Shown here: positions 35,776-50,984 of the stretch, in pieces
How the letters are laid out: the number at the start of each line of letters is the position of its first letter
Numbering within the stretch: the first letter of the stretch is position 1
NCBI RefSeq assembly: GCF_037975245.1
Contig: NC_092581.1
Coordinates: 19,118,303-19,182,302 of the forward strand
Length of the DNA stretch: 64,000 nucleotides
DNA from: Apostichopus japonicus
Lineage: Eukaryota > Echinodermata > Holothuroidea > Aspidochirotida > Stichopodidae
Direction: 5' to 3'
The notes under the pieces: model-generated
Seen by the model: the letters and a program-made list of their open reading frames with translations, nothing else
Databases searched by the model: none
Told to the model about the DNA's origin: nothing
Program-made: the position numbers and the translations under genes

Positions 35776-36842
35776 TTAGAGTTCATATTACCCATAGATA
35801 AACCTCTTTTATTTTTGGAAAATACCCTAATATCTAGCTATTCCACGACCAAATCTTGAACATCTTGTAAGAAAGCATCCGTCTTGCCATAGGTGTTACG
35901 TCGATACCATTGTCGAATAAGTAACTGGATAGGTGGCAGCAAAGATCTTTGTTGGCAGTTACTCATTCGCGAATGTCAAACGAGGAACACGGAATAAGGA
36001 ACTAACTTCACACCGGGCTGGACGAATGTGGAACTGCGGTAAAGGCATAGATTTTCTGTAGATTCGAACACGACGCTTGATCCAGTTTGGAACGGCTCTT
36101 GTACCGCATCAGGTAAATACAAAACACAGAAATACCTGGCATAACTAAACCAAGTAACCCAGACTTTTATTTTTATAAGCCATGTTTGCCTTGAATTAAG
36201 CCGAACCCTTCCCAATGTTGCAAATTTTCGTGCATCCGGTACCAATACAAGCCTAGGTTGCAAATGGATAATTTGGATAATAGATAATCTTTCCTCACTC
36301 GTGTTTGCTGGTCCCCGCCGGTCCTTACATCGATATCCGTTTGGTTCAAACTTCAACATTCAGTTATTTAGTAAACCTTTGCAATGTTACATTATGTGGT
36401 CTGCAGACAGTAACAAACTACCAACGATAATTGCCCCCCTTTCAACCGAGACAACTACAGTAGTATTACTTTGCTATGTAGCATACTGTAGTGTATACTG
36501 AAGTCTAAGTGACAACATTGCCAGAAGTATAGGATTAGGCCTAAGTTGAAACCTTACTGTACATAACAATGCATGTTAAGGTGCTTGGATCTATTTAAGT
36601 CTTTATTATATAAATTTCTCTAATTCATAAGTTACCTAATGATACCTAGCATATATATCGCGCTAAACACATTCGCATCAAGGCCTGGATAGGTCTATAT
36701 TGCCTAATTCGATAAGAGATTATTAATAAAAATAATAATAACAATCATATGAATAATTGATTTTGGGAAATGATCACTCCATTAATATTATAATTATAGC
36801 AGATACACATAGATTATTACGTTTGGTATCTTTTATTTTCAG
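35776..36842. other. Upstream flank of LRR-Ig gene A
   Basis: No gene recognised. A strong acceptor (TTTTATTTTCAG, AG at 36841-36842) opens the coding exon, so this stretch contains intron and probably a 5'UTR exon and promoter, which were not pinned down. Confidence 0.45.
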
Positions 36843-36879
36843 TTTTATCAGTATCAAAATCGTATGACGTAGTACCATC

Positions 36880-38370
36880 ATGGTGGATAACAGTTTGATT
36901 TTCCTGTTACGGATGTCTTGTATGATGTTACTATACAGCAAGGTGACATGTCTGCCTGGTTCGTGTTCCATGGAAGGTCTGCGTGTCAACTGTAAGAATG
37001 CTGGACTCAAAGCTGTTCCAGATCTCCCACCAAATGCTACTGAAGTGGACCTATCATACAACAGTATCACTCAGATCAGCCATGAGCAGTTTAGTAATCT
37101 TCCAAACCTCAGACAACTGTCCTTAAGCTTCAACCAAATAACATCAATAGAGGATAACGCATTTTCGTCACTGGGTAAGCTTGTGAGCTTAGAATTGTCA
37201 AATAATTCACTTAATGCAATTAGCAGTGCTACATTTCAAGGACTGGATGATTCTTTGCAAATGTTAAGCTTGATGAGTAACCCTCAGTTGACCGTAGAAA
37301 ACGGTACATTTCAAACCCTCACCAGTATATCTACGCTACTTCTTCAGGATTTCGTCGGTGCCGATGTGTATAACTTTTCGCAAATGACCAATTTGGAATT
37401 TCTTACGGCGCCAGATTGTCAAATCCAAAGCTTGAATCCATTGAATTTTCTCGGACTGGAGTCCTTGACAAGTCTGGACTTGGCCGGAAATGTCTTTCAC
37501 CAATTTCCATCTGCAGTTATTGAACAGCTGCCAGCTCTAGAGAGTTTGAACATGGCACAAAACAGTATCAGCGGGACCGAAGGACCGTTGGTCAGTTCTA
37601 ACTCTACGATAAGCACACTTAACCTTGACTCCAACAAGCTTGATTCTCTTCATGCAGATACACTTCAGGGAATGACAAACCTCGGTCTTTTGACTCTGAC
37701 AGACAACAATCTATTTACACTTCCGGAAGGTCTCTTTGATCAGCTGATTGCCAGTTCAGTAGATGTAGAGTTGGCGGGTAACCCCGTCGTATGTGATTGT
37801 AGACTTCGCTGGATGACGGCCTGGTTGGAGGCTGCGAATCATCACATCGACGAGGTTGCATGCGCCTTCCCGATGTACCTCTACCAGGAACAGGTGGAGG
37901 GTCTTACTCCAGACAAGTTTGTCTGTCTTCCCGAGTCCCCCTCGGGGTCTGTCCAGTATAATGTTATTGTCGGCAGTAATGTAACAATATCAAATCCATT
38001 CTCTCACCTAGAATATACAAACTACACCTGGTACTCCACATGCAGTCCAGAACAAGTAGAGATCGAAACCGGAGATACGTATTCATTCGGAACGAATTCC
38101 TCCCTGGTCATTACCAACGTCCAGCCATCGTTATGCCCGTATTATGACATGGTGGCAGCAAACATTGCGGGTACGGTCGATGCGACTGTGATCTTACAAC
38201 TTTCAGGAGTGACTCACGGACCGAGTGTATTGGTCATCGCTCTTAGTGTGGCAGTGGGCGTGGTTGGCTTGATTGCTATAGCAGCCTTGGTGTGCCATTT
38301 CAGTCGTGTTCGGAAGTTTAGTAGAGCCATGAACATGTTGCGTTATAATAACTTTTCAGATGATGCCTAA
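36880..38370 (+). CDS. LRR-Ig single-pass membrane protein A
   Basis: 496 residues in one coding exon; the ATG at 36880 follows a splice acceptor at 36841-36842. Order: hydrophobic N-terminus (about 5-25, probable signal peptide), cysteine-rich LRR N-cap (Cys24-Cys38), about ten leucine-rich repeats (about 45-300), LRRCT cap with Cys305, Cys307, Cys328 and Cys349, an Ig-like domain (about 355-443), a transmembrane helix (about 449-472) and a short cytoplasmic tail of about 24 residues. This architecture is that of cell-surface adhesion or recognition proteins (AMIGO, LRIG, LINGO type). I cannot assign a one-to-one orthologue. The Ig domain keeps Trp384 but lacks both canonical B- and F-strand cysteines. 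Several N-glycosylation sequons are present. Paralogue of the gene at 43967-45505. Confidence 0.9.
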   Translation: MVDNSLIFLLRMSCMMLLYSKVTCLPGSCSMEGLRVNCKNAGLKAVPDLPPNATEVDLSYNSITQISHEQFSNLPNLRQLSLSFNQITSIEDNAFSSLGKLVSLELSNNSLNAISSATFQGLDDSLQMLSLMSNPQLTVENGTFQTLTSISTLLLQDFVGADVYNFSQMTNLEFLTAPDCQIQSLNPLNFLGLESLTSLDLAGNVFHQFPSAVIEQLPALESLNMAQNSISGTEGPLVSSNSTISTLNLDSNKLDSLHADTLQGMTNLGLLTLTDNNLFTLPEGLFDQLIASSVDVELAGNPVVCDCRLRWMTAWLEAANHHIDEVACAFPMYLYQEQVEGLTPDKFVCLPESPSGSVQYNVIVGSNVTISNPFSHLEYTNYTWYSTCSPEQVEIETGDTYSFGTNSSLVITNVQPSLCPYYDMVAANIAGTVDATVILQLSGVTHGPSVLVIALSVAVGVVGLIAIAALVCHFSRVRKFSRAMNMLRYNNFSDDA

Positions 38371-39512
38371 ACTTGACCTTGGAAACCATGTAGGAATCAT
38401 TCTACTGAAGCAATACTTCTAACTATGAAAGGAAGAGGGTGGGGAGGGGGGGGGAGGGTCGAGGCATACATAATTGGTATAAGTGACAGTTGCATTGTTG
38501 CAATCATATAACATGTCTTTGTGTGTTCCACCCTCATATCATCTTAAGTAAGGGCATCTTAGATAGATCTCATAGTTGGTATTCATCTCAATTTTGTACA
38601 GTTTAAGGGAGAAGAGTCTATAACAATACAGTTCATAAGCTGACTTCAAATATTTTGGTACTGTTGTGACTGAAGAAAAAACTTTTGAACATATGATTTT
38701 GATGTAAGATTTGTTGGGGTGGTAAGTACTATCATGGAAAAAGTGTCAGGAGAATAACCCCCCGCAAAAATTTAGAATATGGAATCATCAATTGATCGCC
38801 GATTAAATAATTATAATAGCAATGAATTAATGACTGATACTAAGGATTGTGAAATGTGTCTTGAATGGTAATTTGGTTTACATTTTGATATGAATATGCA
38901 CAAATTAATTTTTTACTGAAATTATCATTTTCAGCTGAAATGTATGGATTTGGGTATGAGTGAAGTTCAAGCAAGGAAAGTAGACTCATTTTCACTTTTT
39001 TTTATTTTTATTTTTTATGTGTTTAGTGTATTTGAAATACCAAGTATAAAGAGGCTTTATGTGAGCTTTGTCTCATCAGAGGTTAACCCATACTTTAGAC
39101 ATATTTTGTGTGTAGAATTCCTGTACTTGAAATTATATTATATTGTAATATCCCTTATACAGAATAGGTTTCTATCGCAGAAGTAACGTAATCACAGAAG
39201 GTGTTGCCTGCTAAGTCATTACGTATCCACAGCAAGAGTACCTCACTTTTTTACTCCATTTTCCTTTTCATGACCTATGGTACTTTCTCTCAGAGCTGGA
39301 CTGAGCAGGCTACAGCAGGGAGGTATAAACAAAGTTCCTTGACTTATGTTGAATCAGACAGTAACATATCTCATTTACATAATAATATTTATGTATTAGT
39401 AGTTTGAATAATCATAACCTTATTCATATATGTATAAAGAAAGCCTTAATCCTCTGTCAGTTGAGACAATTTTTCCTATGCTCATGAAACTCTGTATTAC
39501 CCTCTCGTGTCA

Positions 39513-39620
39513 TGCTTCAAAGCACTCATCTCTAACAGTGTGAACAATTCAAGACCATTATCGGATAGATACCAGATACATAGCATTCATACTGTCAGTG
39601 CAAGTGTTTTAAAGTGTGAA
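39513..39620. repeat. Imperfect hairpin repeat, copy 1
   Basis: Outer arms CATGCTTCAAAGCACTC and, inverted, CACTTTAAAACACTTGCACTG, with CATACTGTCAGT inside. Related to the copy at 58991-59105. About 110 bp, no coding capacity; probably a small MITE. Confidence 0.55.
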
Positions 39621-39809
39621 ATGAACGTAACTGCATAGAGAAGATTGCCCCAACTGCATGCATGGATGTTATCCTTTGGTCGTTTCTGTATTCATTTCAC
39701 GTGCAGTTTATACATCTTGTACGAGTGTACACAAGTCTATTCAACTATCACGGGTGGTACAATATCACTGTACTGTTGACATTTCTACGATCCTGTATTC
39801 AGATTATGC

Positions 39810-39811
39810 TA

Positions 39812-39846
<35 letters not shown>
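39810..39846. repeat. AT microsatellite
   Basis: Alternating AT interrupted once by C. Confidence 0.9.
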
Positions 39847-42800
39847 GCAAAACATAAACAGTATATATGGAGATAAAAAAAATGTATTTATATGTGTGGT
39901 ATATAAAATATACAAACAAGTGCAAATATAGTTCCATCTCTCCTATCTTGTCCTCGATTTATGCCCTCGATATTTGTGAAATTGATGTAGTGTCAAATAT
40001 GTATCCCCTTAAATGTTACAAGTCGTACGGGAGAGGAGAGGGGGGAGGGGGGGTGTACATCACTATCCCATACTAAATCAACCTCATTGACTCCTGCACT
40101 AGCCCAAAAAAATCGCGCTTCCCATCCCAGTTCCTTCACCCACAAGAACACAAGACTTTCCAAGCCCAAATGAGAACAGCGAACGATTAATTTCAAGGTT
40201 TACAGTTTGTGAATGACAGTACCTGATATTGCTTTCTGCTATTGTAGTTTTCTTAGTGGTAGCTTTCCTGTAGGAAATTTTACTCATCCATTTATTGCCA
40301 GAAGTTTGCGATGGCATAAATTTGGTAATAAATTGTGACATAACAACAGCGGGCACGTTCGCCTTTACAAAGAGTTCAAAAGAAATATGCGTTGCTTTTT
40401 CATTTTTTTTTCTTTCGAAGAGACATAATGGTTCAAAATAACAATAATCATAACTTTAGGGTAACAAAAACAAATTTGAAAATTTTGGACAATTCAAGAA
40501 TTAACCATACGATGAAAAAGGTATACGGAAAGCATAATGAGTAACTTATTCAGTATTGTTTGTTTATTGTGCGCTTAACTCGAACACGTCCCATTCAGCT
40601 ATCCATCATTCTGTTCGAATTGAAAGTCAAAACTACGGAAGACAAATAAAGCCATGGCAAAAAAAATAAATAAATAAATAAAATACCGTTTCTGCAACTT
40701 TTGCTAGTCTTCTATGTTGTTTAACGCCATTTCTGTTTTGTCTCAAAAGTCGCAAAAGTGATCCATTAGAAAAGTAAGCTTTTCAATCTATTTAACTGAG
40801 TCACTAAACTCTAAAAAGTTAGTCTGTAGGTTCAATCTAATTGAGATTTAATTAAGCTCAAGATATTCTGAAACATTCGTATCAAAAATTCCTTCGAACA
40901 ATTTCAACATTTCGTTGACAACCCTTCAGTGGTTGACGAACTTCGGAAATGTAAAGGGTTATATTTCAATCATGTCAATGAAGTGATTATTAAATGTTAT
41001 CCAGCATTAAAAGTAACTATTGTGGGTATGTAATGTCAAACTATACTATTTTGCCTCATGTCGATCTTGCATGTTATATTTATCAAATTTCTATATCACA
41101 GACTTATTCGTTATGAATTACAGGATGAATCCACAGGAGTAGAGGTGGGGGGGGGGGGGGTGATGGTGGCCAAAAATTGATTCAGTCAGAGAGGGCATTA
41201 CGTTTACCAACAGTGCTTTTCGTCATCTACTAACTATTAGCGAGGTATCGGTACAGGGAGATGGAAGGGGCGATGTTATTGTACAACTGGTTACTTCGTA
41301 GGAATTAGGAGTAGGCATCAGCTCATATACGTATACACTGAGTAATGTGCCACTTCCCAGCCCACCTCATCCTCTAAAAACAATACCAAACTGCTATGGA
41401 AGTTCAGTATACGTGCAACTCTGCTAAAATCGTTGTAACATTCAAATCCCCATAAACTTGTATGCCATTTGAGTCCGGCCATTACATTATGTCGTATGTG
41501 CAATATACGTTCAGTACCTAAATGACCGGTGATGTACGATGGTGTTCACACCGTACTAGTACGCCTCTCATTACAACGGTATCTCTTATCACCAGCGGCA
41601 ACAACTTGCATGTGAGAATTAGGGTAACATTTTCCATATACACCAGCTTGCCAACCCAGCTTGCTTTATGTGTGTGTCCCTACTCTCAGACTCAGATCGA
41701 CTTGGTGATAAACAACTTGCAAAGTGATTCGCGCGAAAGGTCCAGCAGCTGCAGATAACAAGTTACTGTTACACTCTCTTCATGAGAAGCTGGACAAGAA
41801 GCTCCTTGGAAAGGCAAATAAAGTTCCTGCAGTGAAAATATTTGAATTTTGATTACGATGCGGGTGCCCAAGTGATGTATGGGTACAAAGGTCGTTCGTG
41901 ACGAACCGAACATGTGTGCTTCAAAATCTGATTAGAAAGTTTATGTCAACTAAAGGAAGGCTTTGTATTAGGGTAAAATTCTCATTATTGTCATTACTCG
42001 TGAAAACACAACTGCTACAACAAACTTGCATAATCGGAAGGCATATAGATATAGTAGGTCGATACGTGTATGTATGTAAACCCACCAGCCATTCGGACAA
42101 AGAACTCCTACCAGTGTTGGATTAATGTAGTAAGTATTCTGTTTTCTTCATCATTGCAGTCAGGTGTCAATCGAATAGTAATAAACAGCAAGCTGACAAA
42201 ATGGAAATGCTAGATTTCTTAAATTACTTTATTGTGTCTGTATCTTTGTTTATTCTTTGTGGAAATCACTTCCTGCAGTTGTTTAATGAAATAATGTTGT
42301 CCATGTGTCGTTTTGTGTGTAGGATATGGTAGTTAAGCTTGGATGGACGAACTAGGCCTACGGTATGTAAATCAACATATGGCACGTCTTAACTGGATTT
42401 ACCACTAAGCATTAAGATATAGTCCCTTACGTCATCCTTGGAAAAAGTGTCATTGAAATGTTAGCACACTGGTCTCGATGTAGCACACATGTAGTTCGCC
42501 GTGACGCAAGGATTTAAAATCCAAACGAGACCGCCATCATTGGCAATCAGTCAATCACTGTCATATATGCGCTGTTGATAAGGAAACCCCAATTAATTTA
42601 GGTTAAACGTAGCTGCATTGTCTTGTTTCATGATAACTAATAATAATAATAAAGGCCTATACATGCCATTTTCACTCAACCGTATCGTTGTTTGGTATCT
42701 CTATCGAAAAAAATAATAGAAATGTTAGTAGCTTACAAACATATGTTGCGAAAATATGATAAATAGGCTTATGCTAATGGTTTGATCAGGGTAAAAACGA

Positions 42801-43966
42801 ACAGAAACTAGACAGCAGGGATTCTCAATAAGCCGACCAAATCCGGTCCACAAAAGTTTTCAATTCGGCCCGCCTCCGGCCAAAAAAAAACAAACAAAAA
42901 ACGGCCCACAATCTTGCACTAATTGAGTATATGTAGGCTTTTAATATGTTTACGCATGATAACCCTTTATCGGTTTACCCTGAACATCGCTCGATCTAAG
43001 TAAAGGGATATTTTTCATTCTCTTTAGCTGACTATCTGCTCCACCCTCACCTTCTAACGGTTCTTACTTATTAGTTTAGAGACACTTGCTCTACGGAGAT
43101 ACAAACTCATTACTTCATCACGACATGCAGCCATGATAACAGTTGCTCAATCTAAACTGAACGCGTACTAAACTTGGGTCTTAGGCCTACTATATAAACC
43201 CTCTTTCCAAATCCTTCTGTTGATGTTTAGTTGTTGGTCAATAGATTTAATATGGGTAGGCCGGGGCTGAACTAGTATAGCCATGACGTCGTGAAGAAGC
43301 CGTACTGTTTTACGTTGAGGTTTACCGAGAGAGGTGGTGGTCAGGTATATCGTCCTTACCTACAGAGAAGAGTAACTCCTTTACCAGTAGCTGAAGGAGA
43401 AGAAATATGCTAATTAGAATGAACTAAACACAGTATGAGTCTTCTGTTACCATTTGTGACAATTCCAGTAAAGATGTACATAAATTGTAATGTTAAGCAC
43501 TTCATTGTTGGTGTATAGAAATGTTAACCCGATTATAACTGCTTTTACCAGGTATAATGCATATACGCTTTATCGTTTGCTTTCCTCATAACATGGTCCT
43601 TGCTTATACGTTTTGTGTAGTGTTCTTGCTGTTGGGAGTAAGGGGGTGGGGGACGGGGATTCAGATGCCTGAGTGTGTCGCTTGTGAGTTCCCTATAGCA
43701 CAGATATGCGTAGCACAACCATTCCAAAAAAAATGTTGCATGGGGATATCCTCTTCCCTTCCCCACCAAATCGACCCAAATGGCTCAAGTGTACCCTTGG
43801 AAGTGAAGATATATGACTGATGCAAGAAATCACTGTCGTAGTTCAATATTAAACATTAACTGACTGTTACAACTCAATGGATTAGATCTGCGAATTGATA
43901 CTTTGATCTGTGATCTTTCCTTTTACAGACAAATTAACATTCAACGACTCCTGTGAAAAGCAAAGA

Positions 43967-45505
43967 ATGGATCGAACAACAGCCAATTGTAGGCTAGGCT
44001 TGAAGTACCTGATACTGTTCATCACCATAGCAACCGTTGTGTCAGAAAAGACTTGTCCAAATCGTTGTACCTGTACCGACGATGACGTAGATTGTTCGGA
44101 TTTAGAGTTGACGGAGATACCGACAGACCTTCCAACGACGGCTACGAGTATTGATCTATCGGGGAATGCGATCACCGCATTGAATGCGTCAGATTTCTCT
44201 GACCTATCAGGTTTGATGACGTTGGACCTTACAGACAACCTAATATTAGACATCGAAGACAATGCTTTTGGACTTTTAGGAAACCTTGAAGTCCTGAAAT
44301 TGGCAAACAATTCTTTAAAAGTTATCAAAGCATTGACTCTAAGCGGGTTGAACAACCTTCAAATTCTTCAACTAAGCTTTAATCCTGATTTGGAAATAAG
44401 TGAGGGCGCTCTTCAAGTTGCTTCTACCCTAGTTACGTTAGAAATGAACGGCTGTGGTGTCGACGCAGGGCGATACGACTTTTCTGATATGAGATCGCTT
44501 CGCAGCCTCGAACTATCATATTGTGACTTGCATCAGATAGATCCTGAAAAATTCAAAAACCTCGAAAGCCTAGAATCATTAGATTTATCTGATAATAAAT
44601 TTCAGGTTTTTCCTTCTGAAACGATAACCGAACTTCGTAAATTGACGGTACTCAACTGCAGAAATAACGACATCGATTTACACGAAGGCAAACTTCTGAC
44701 AGAGCCCTCGATGCTCACTGTTTTGCATTTGGATAACAATGCTATCAATTCAATTCACGAAAAGACATTACACGATATGAGACAGCTACAAAACCTAACA
44801 CTAACCAACAACGGCCTGCGTACTTTACCAGAAACCATGTTTACTGGAATTCCCGCCATTGGCAAGTTGTCTCTTTCCTTAGCAGGAAACCGTCTGGACT
44901 GTGATTGCGAATTACGGTGGATGTTGTCATGGATACATGAAAATGAGATTGATGACGTAAGATGCGTCGAACCTGAACAAAACAAGTTTCACGTATTGAA
45001 AATGCTAGAACCAGAGCAGCTAGCTTGTCCTCCTTACGAAATCGCGGGACAACATATCTACCGGGCTCTGGAAGGCGAAGATGTAACCATGGGATGCCCT
45101 ATATTCATTGATGACTACACAACAGTGCACTGGAGTTCCGATTGCGGGGAACTTGTTCCAATCCCATCCACTTTTCCTTTCGAATATCCATATTCAATTA
45201 ATGAAGATCACGCCCTCATTATTGATTCCGTCACCACGGACGCATGTGACACGTACGTCTGTCAAGCGCAGACTACAGCTGGTTCGCTGACTACGGAACT
45301 GACATTAGAGGTTCTGGAGGCGACAAACAATCTTAACGGAGTCGTTATTGCTCTTAGCGTTGGTATGACTATCTTCGCACTCTTAATCATCGTTGCTTTG
45401 GTGATGCTGGGATTACGTCATCGGCGGGATCGACCAGAGGATAGACCCACAACCGGACCCTACAGTAATCTAACCGAATCTCTGACAGAAATGGCCGAGG
45501 AATGA
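43967..45505 (+). CDS. LRR-Ig single-pass membrane protein B
   Basis: 512 residues in one coding exon. The exon opens at acceptor CTTTTACAG (AG 43927-43928); I chose the first ATG within it (43967), which places a signal-peptide-like stretch at about 11-26. Order: LRR N-cap (Cys30, Cys34, Cys36, Cys43), about ten leucine-rich repeats (about 45-308), LRRCT with Cys312, Cys314, Cys333 and Cys354, an Ig domain (about 360-450) with canonical Cys377 and Cys432, Trp389, and an extra pair Cys393/Cys427, a transmembrane helix (about 458-482), a basic RHRR stop-transfer and a 27-residue tail ending acidic. It shares domain order, LRRCT spacing and the VIALSV membrane motif with the gene at 36880-38370, so they are tandem paralogues. 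Probable cell-surface recognition or adhesion role; ligand unknown. Confidence 0.9.
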   Translation: MDRTTANCRLGLKYLILFITIATVVSEKTCPNRCTCTDDDVDCSDLELTEIPTDLPTTATSIDLSGNAITALNASDFSDLSGLMTLDLTDNLILDIEDNAFGLLGNLEVLKLANNSLKVIKALTLSGLNNLQILQLSFNPDLEISEGALQVASTLVTLEMNGCGVDAGRYDFSDMRSLRSLELSYCDLHQIDPEKFKNLESLESLDLSDNKFQVFPSETITELRKLTVLNCRNNDIDLHEGKLLTEPSMLTVLHLDNNAINSIHEKTLHDMRQLQNLTLTNNGLRTLPETMFTGIPAIGKLSLSLAGNRLDCDCELRWMLSWIHENEIDDVRCVEPEQNKFHVLKMLEPEQLACPPYEIAGQHIYRALEGEDVTMGCPIFIDDYTTVHWSSDCGELVPIPSTFPFEYPYSINEDHALIIDSVTTDACDTYVCQAQTTAGSLTTELTLEVLEATNNLNGVVIALSVGMTIFALLIIVALVMLGLRHRRDRPEDRPTTGPYSNLTESLTEMAEE

Positions 45506-45663
45506 CTAAATGTAGCCAGTTTCAATTGCCGTTTTTACTTTCTATTTTCTGCGACTGACTAACGTTGCGTCGCCGATTCCAAGTTGACAAAATTCTTTTA
45601 AAACCATCAGATAAGCTGTTGATACATGCATCGCAATCACTCCTTTGACAACATTTATTATAA

Positions 45664-45669
45664 AATAAA
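45664..45669 (+). terminator. Polyadenylation signal of LRR-Ig gene B
   Basis: AATAAA 159 nt after the stop codon, in an AT-rich context. Confidence 0.5.
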
Positions 45670-46121
45670 TATTCCTGATGAAAAGGATTATTCCGATTTT
45701 TGAATGATGTTCACTTAGAATGCGTTAGACTAATTACTGCTGTAATTACAGTTAAGTTTCAAAATCTCGATATAGAGAAGTTTGCATGTTATCATTAAAC
45801 ATAAAAAGGTTACTGCTGTTCGAAATCAAACCATGTACATCTAGTTTTATTCTGCATTTGTACTAAGATTAAGCCTTGAACTATTAATCCCGAACACTTT
45901 TCTTATGTCTGGGTTTAGTTCAGGATAGTGTTTGTTTAGTATCAAAGGCTGAAGTACAGTATACTGTGTCTCAAAAAGGCTTCCGTACTGTGTCGAAGTT
46001 CACCAATGATATTCGTCAATATTTAATTTGTGTATAATTATGTGAGTGTGAACTGCATTGCCTTTCGTTTTTTCTCTCGATATAATTCAGGTGTTGGGGA
46101 AAGTGGGGGCGGTAGGGCGGA
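45670..46121. other. No gene recognised
   Basis: AT-rich downstream flank of LRR-Ig gene B, with a G-rich stretch at 46095-46125. Confidence 0.4.
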
Positions 46122-46129
46122 GGCCACGG

Positions 46130-46183
46130 CAGAGCCGTATATAGAGATATCTCTATATAGAGATATCTCTATATACGGCTCTG
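46130..46183. mobile_element. 54-bp perfect palindrome with 8-bp flanking duplication
   Basis: The sequence from CAGAGCCGTATATAGAGATA to its end reads identically on both strands over all 54 bases. It is flanked by GGCCACGG on both sides (46122-46129 and 46184-46191). CAGAG-type ends and an 8-bp duplication point to a hAT-type insertion reduced to its two terminal inverted repeats with no spacer. Confidence 0.8.
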
Positions 46184-46191
46184 GGCCACGG

Positions 46192-47540
46192 CGAAAACAA
46201 CGTTAGTGCCCCGGATGTACGTTTATCTTATCTTTATTGAACTTCATTGAACTGTATTGTTTCTGTTATTTTCTTGGAATTATTTACAAGTAAATTTTAA
46301 TAAACTAATTAATGTTTGATTAATTGATGAACTAATCTTGCCAGTGAGTTGACCTCAACCTGGTCGTCGAGTAAGGAGGGGTGGGGGGGGGGGCGACCTG
46401 CTCTCTCCACAGTTTGTTTAGTAGGGAACACAAAAACACCCACTTTAGGTGGCTTGGAGCTTTCCATGAAGATGGAGGGTATTTTAACAGCTCCCACCCC
46501 CCCCCCCAACAACAACAACACCGCTCTTCTAGTCGCTTATATATGATTAATATGATAAAGAGCGTCCAACAGAATTGATCGCGAATAAAATATGAAAATT
46601 GTGCATGTAACGAGCAGTAACGTCCTCCTTGTAAGTATTGTACAATGCTAAATCCCAATCACAACGTACACAGCGACCAATCGCGACAAGTATTGTACGT
46701 GCTGTGTGTACACTAGTCTGCATGTACACTGTGCTATATGGTACATACAAACATACACGGGAAATACACTGTACGATAGCAGTACATTGCATATACCGTA
46801 TCACGTGAGTAAAAGTGTACCAGCGAAACCTATGAAACTGGCCCGCCCTCTAAAAATTCCTAGCTGAGAGAATGCCTTTAAAAGTAATTAATAACCTGCA
46901 CGGCTCACACGAATAATGAAAAGCACACAAACTGATCTAAACATCTTGTCTATACAAGCAATATCGTGACATGTCTTTGAAAGCCGCCTGGCGGGTGCTC
47001 ACCGCAGTTTACCCATCGATTCATGCTCAGATCCACTCTCGACGATGACACGTAGTTAAGCTCAACGTGAACTTACAATCCCCTTCCCTTCCCATCACCT
47101 CACCCCCCCTTAACCCACGTTGAGAAGCAATTCGACTCACATAGTTCATGAGGCAAATGATAGTTGAGTTCTACACTAAAGTCTTATCATATATTGTCCT
47201 ATGGCAGCACATTGTCTATTTTAAACAAGACTAAGTACACATAGATAAAGATAACATAATAGTTTGTAATCTTGTATAGGCTCTATACATAGACATCTTC
47301 AATATCCTATTAAAGTCAAGTTTTCTGTTTTCAGTGTTCACTCGAGGTCGGACTAATATTATAACTCCATTAATTTTGCATCAAACGCGCCACCGTCTGT
47401 GAGATATGTCAAACTGTCTATTTTAAAGGCGTCTCTTCTCTCGCTTGGATTTGATTACATGGTATTCTATTCTCTACTGTATGTGTGTCTTGGAGCTTTC
47501 ATTTTAATTACGAATTTACAAAGATGGTGCTGAAAAATAG
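46192..47540. other. No gene recognised
   Basis: AT-rich sequence with C-runs and G-runs that create spurious open frames (46309-46658). No known element. Confidence 0.4.
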
Positions 47541-47544
47541 CAAT

Positions 47545-47612
47545 TCCCACATACATACATACATACACACACACATACATACACACACGCATACACATAT
47601 ACATATATAAAG
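47545..47612. repeat. CATA/CA microsatellite
   Basis: Mixed (CATA)n and (CA)n run ending in ATATATA. Confidence 0.85.
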
Positions 47613-47856
47613 CATTGAAGAAACGTCTTTCTTTCCTTGCGAGACACTTTCAATTCATAAAAGAGATGTTATCATAAATTCATAAAATGAAATTTCAAAT
47701 TATTTAACAGCTACAGCAAGAACCAGCCGAGCAGGGCATTTGCAATCCCTGAAGACACGAACGGGCGACATTGTTCTATACTTAAATATGCAAGAAGTGC
47801 ACTTAAGTACCAGCAATTCCCAGCGGTTCCGCTATAGCTTTTATATGTGACGTGGC

Positions 47857-50980
<3,124 letters not shown>

Positions 50981-50984
50981 AAGT

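Larger units (their letters stand above)
38371..43928. other. Intergenic region between the two LRR-Ig genes
   Basis: About 5.5 kb. An ATTAAA at 38802 could serve gene A. It holds an imperfect hairpin element (39513-39620), an AT tract (39810-39846), a run of 14 G (41147-41160) and a possible fragment of a hAT-type repeat near 42825-42910 (GGCCCGCC within CAGGGATTCTC-led sequence). No third LRR copy or other gene was recognised. An acceptor at 43927-43928 shows that gene B has an upstream exon within or before this stretch. Confidence 0.5.

Noticed and set aside
35976-36359. Minus-strand open frame of 127 residues upstream of LRR-Ig gene A
   Set aside because: No recognisable domain, signal peptide or promoter, and the length is within what chance gives in 64 kb on six frames.
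46309-46658. Overlapping open frames on both strands
   Set aside because: They arise from poly-G/poly-C runs and show Gly/Pro-rich low complexity in every frame.
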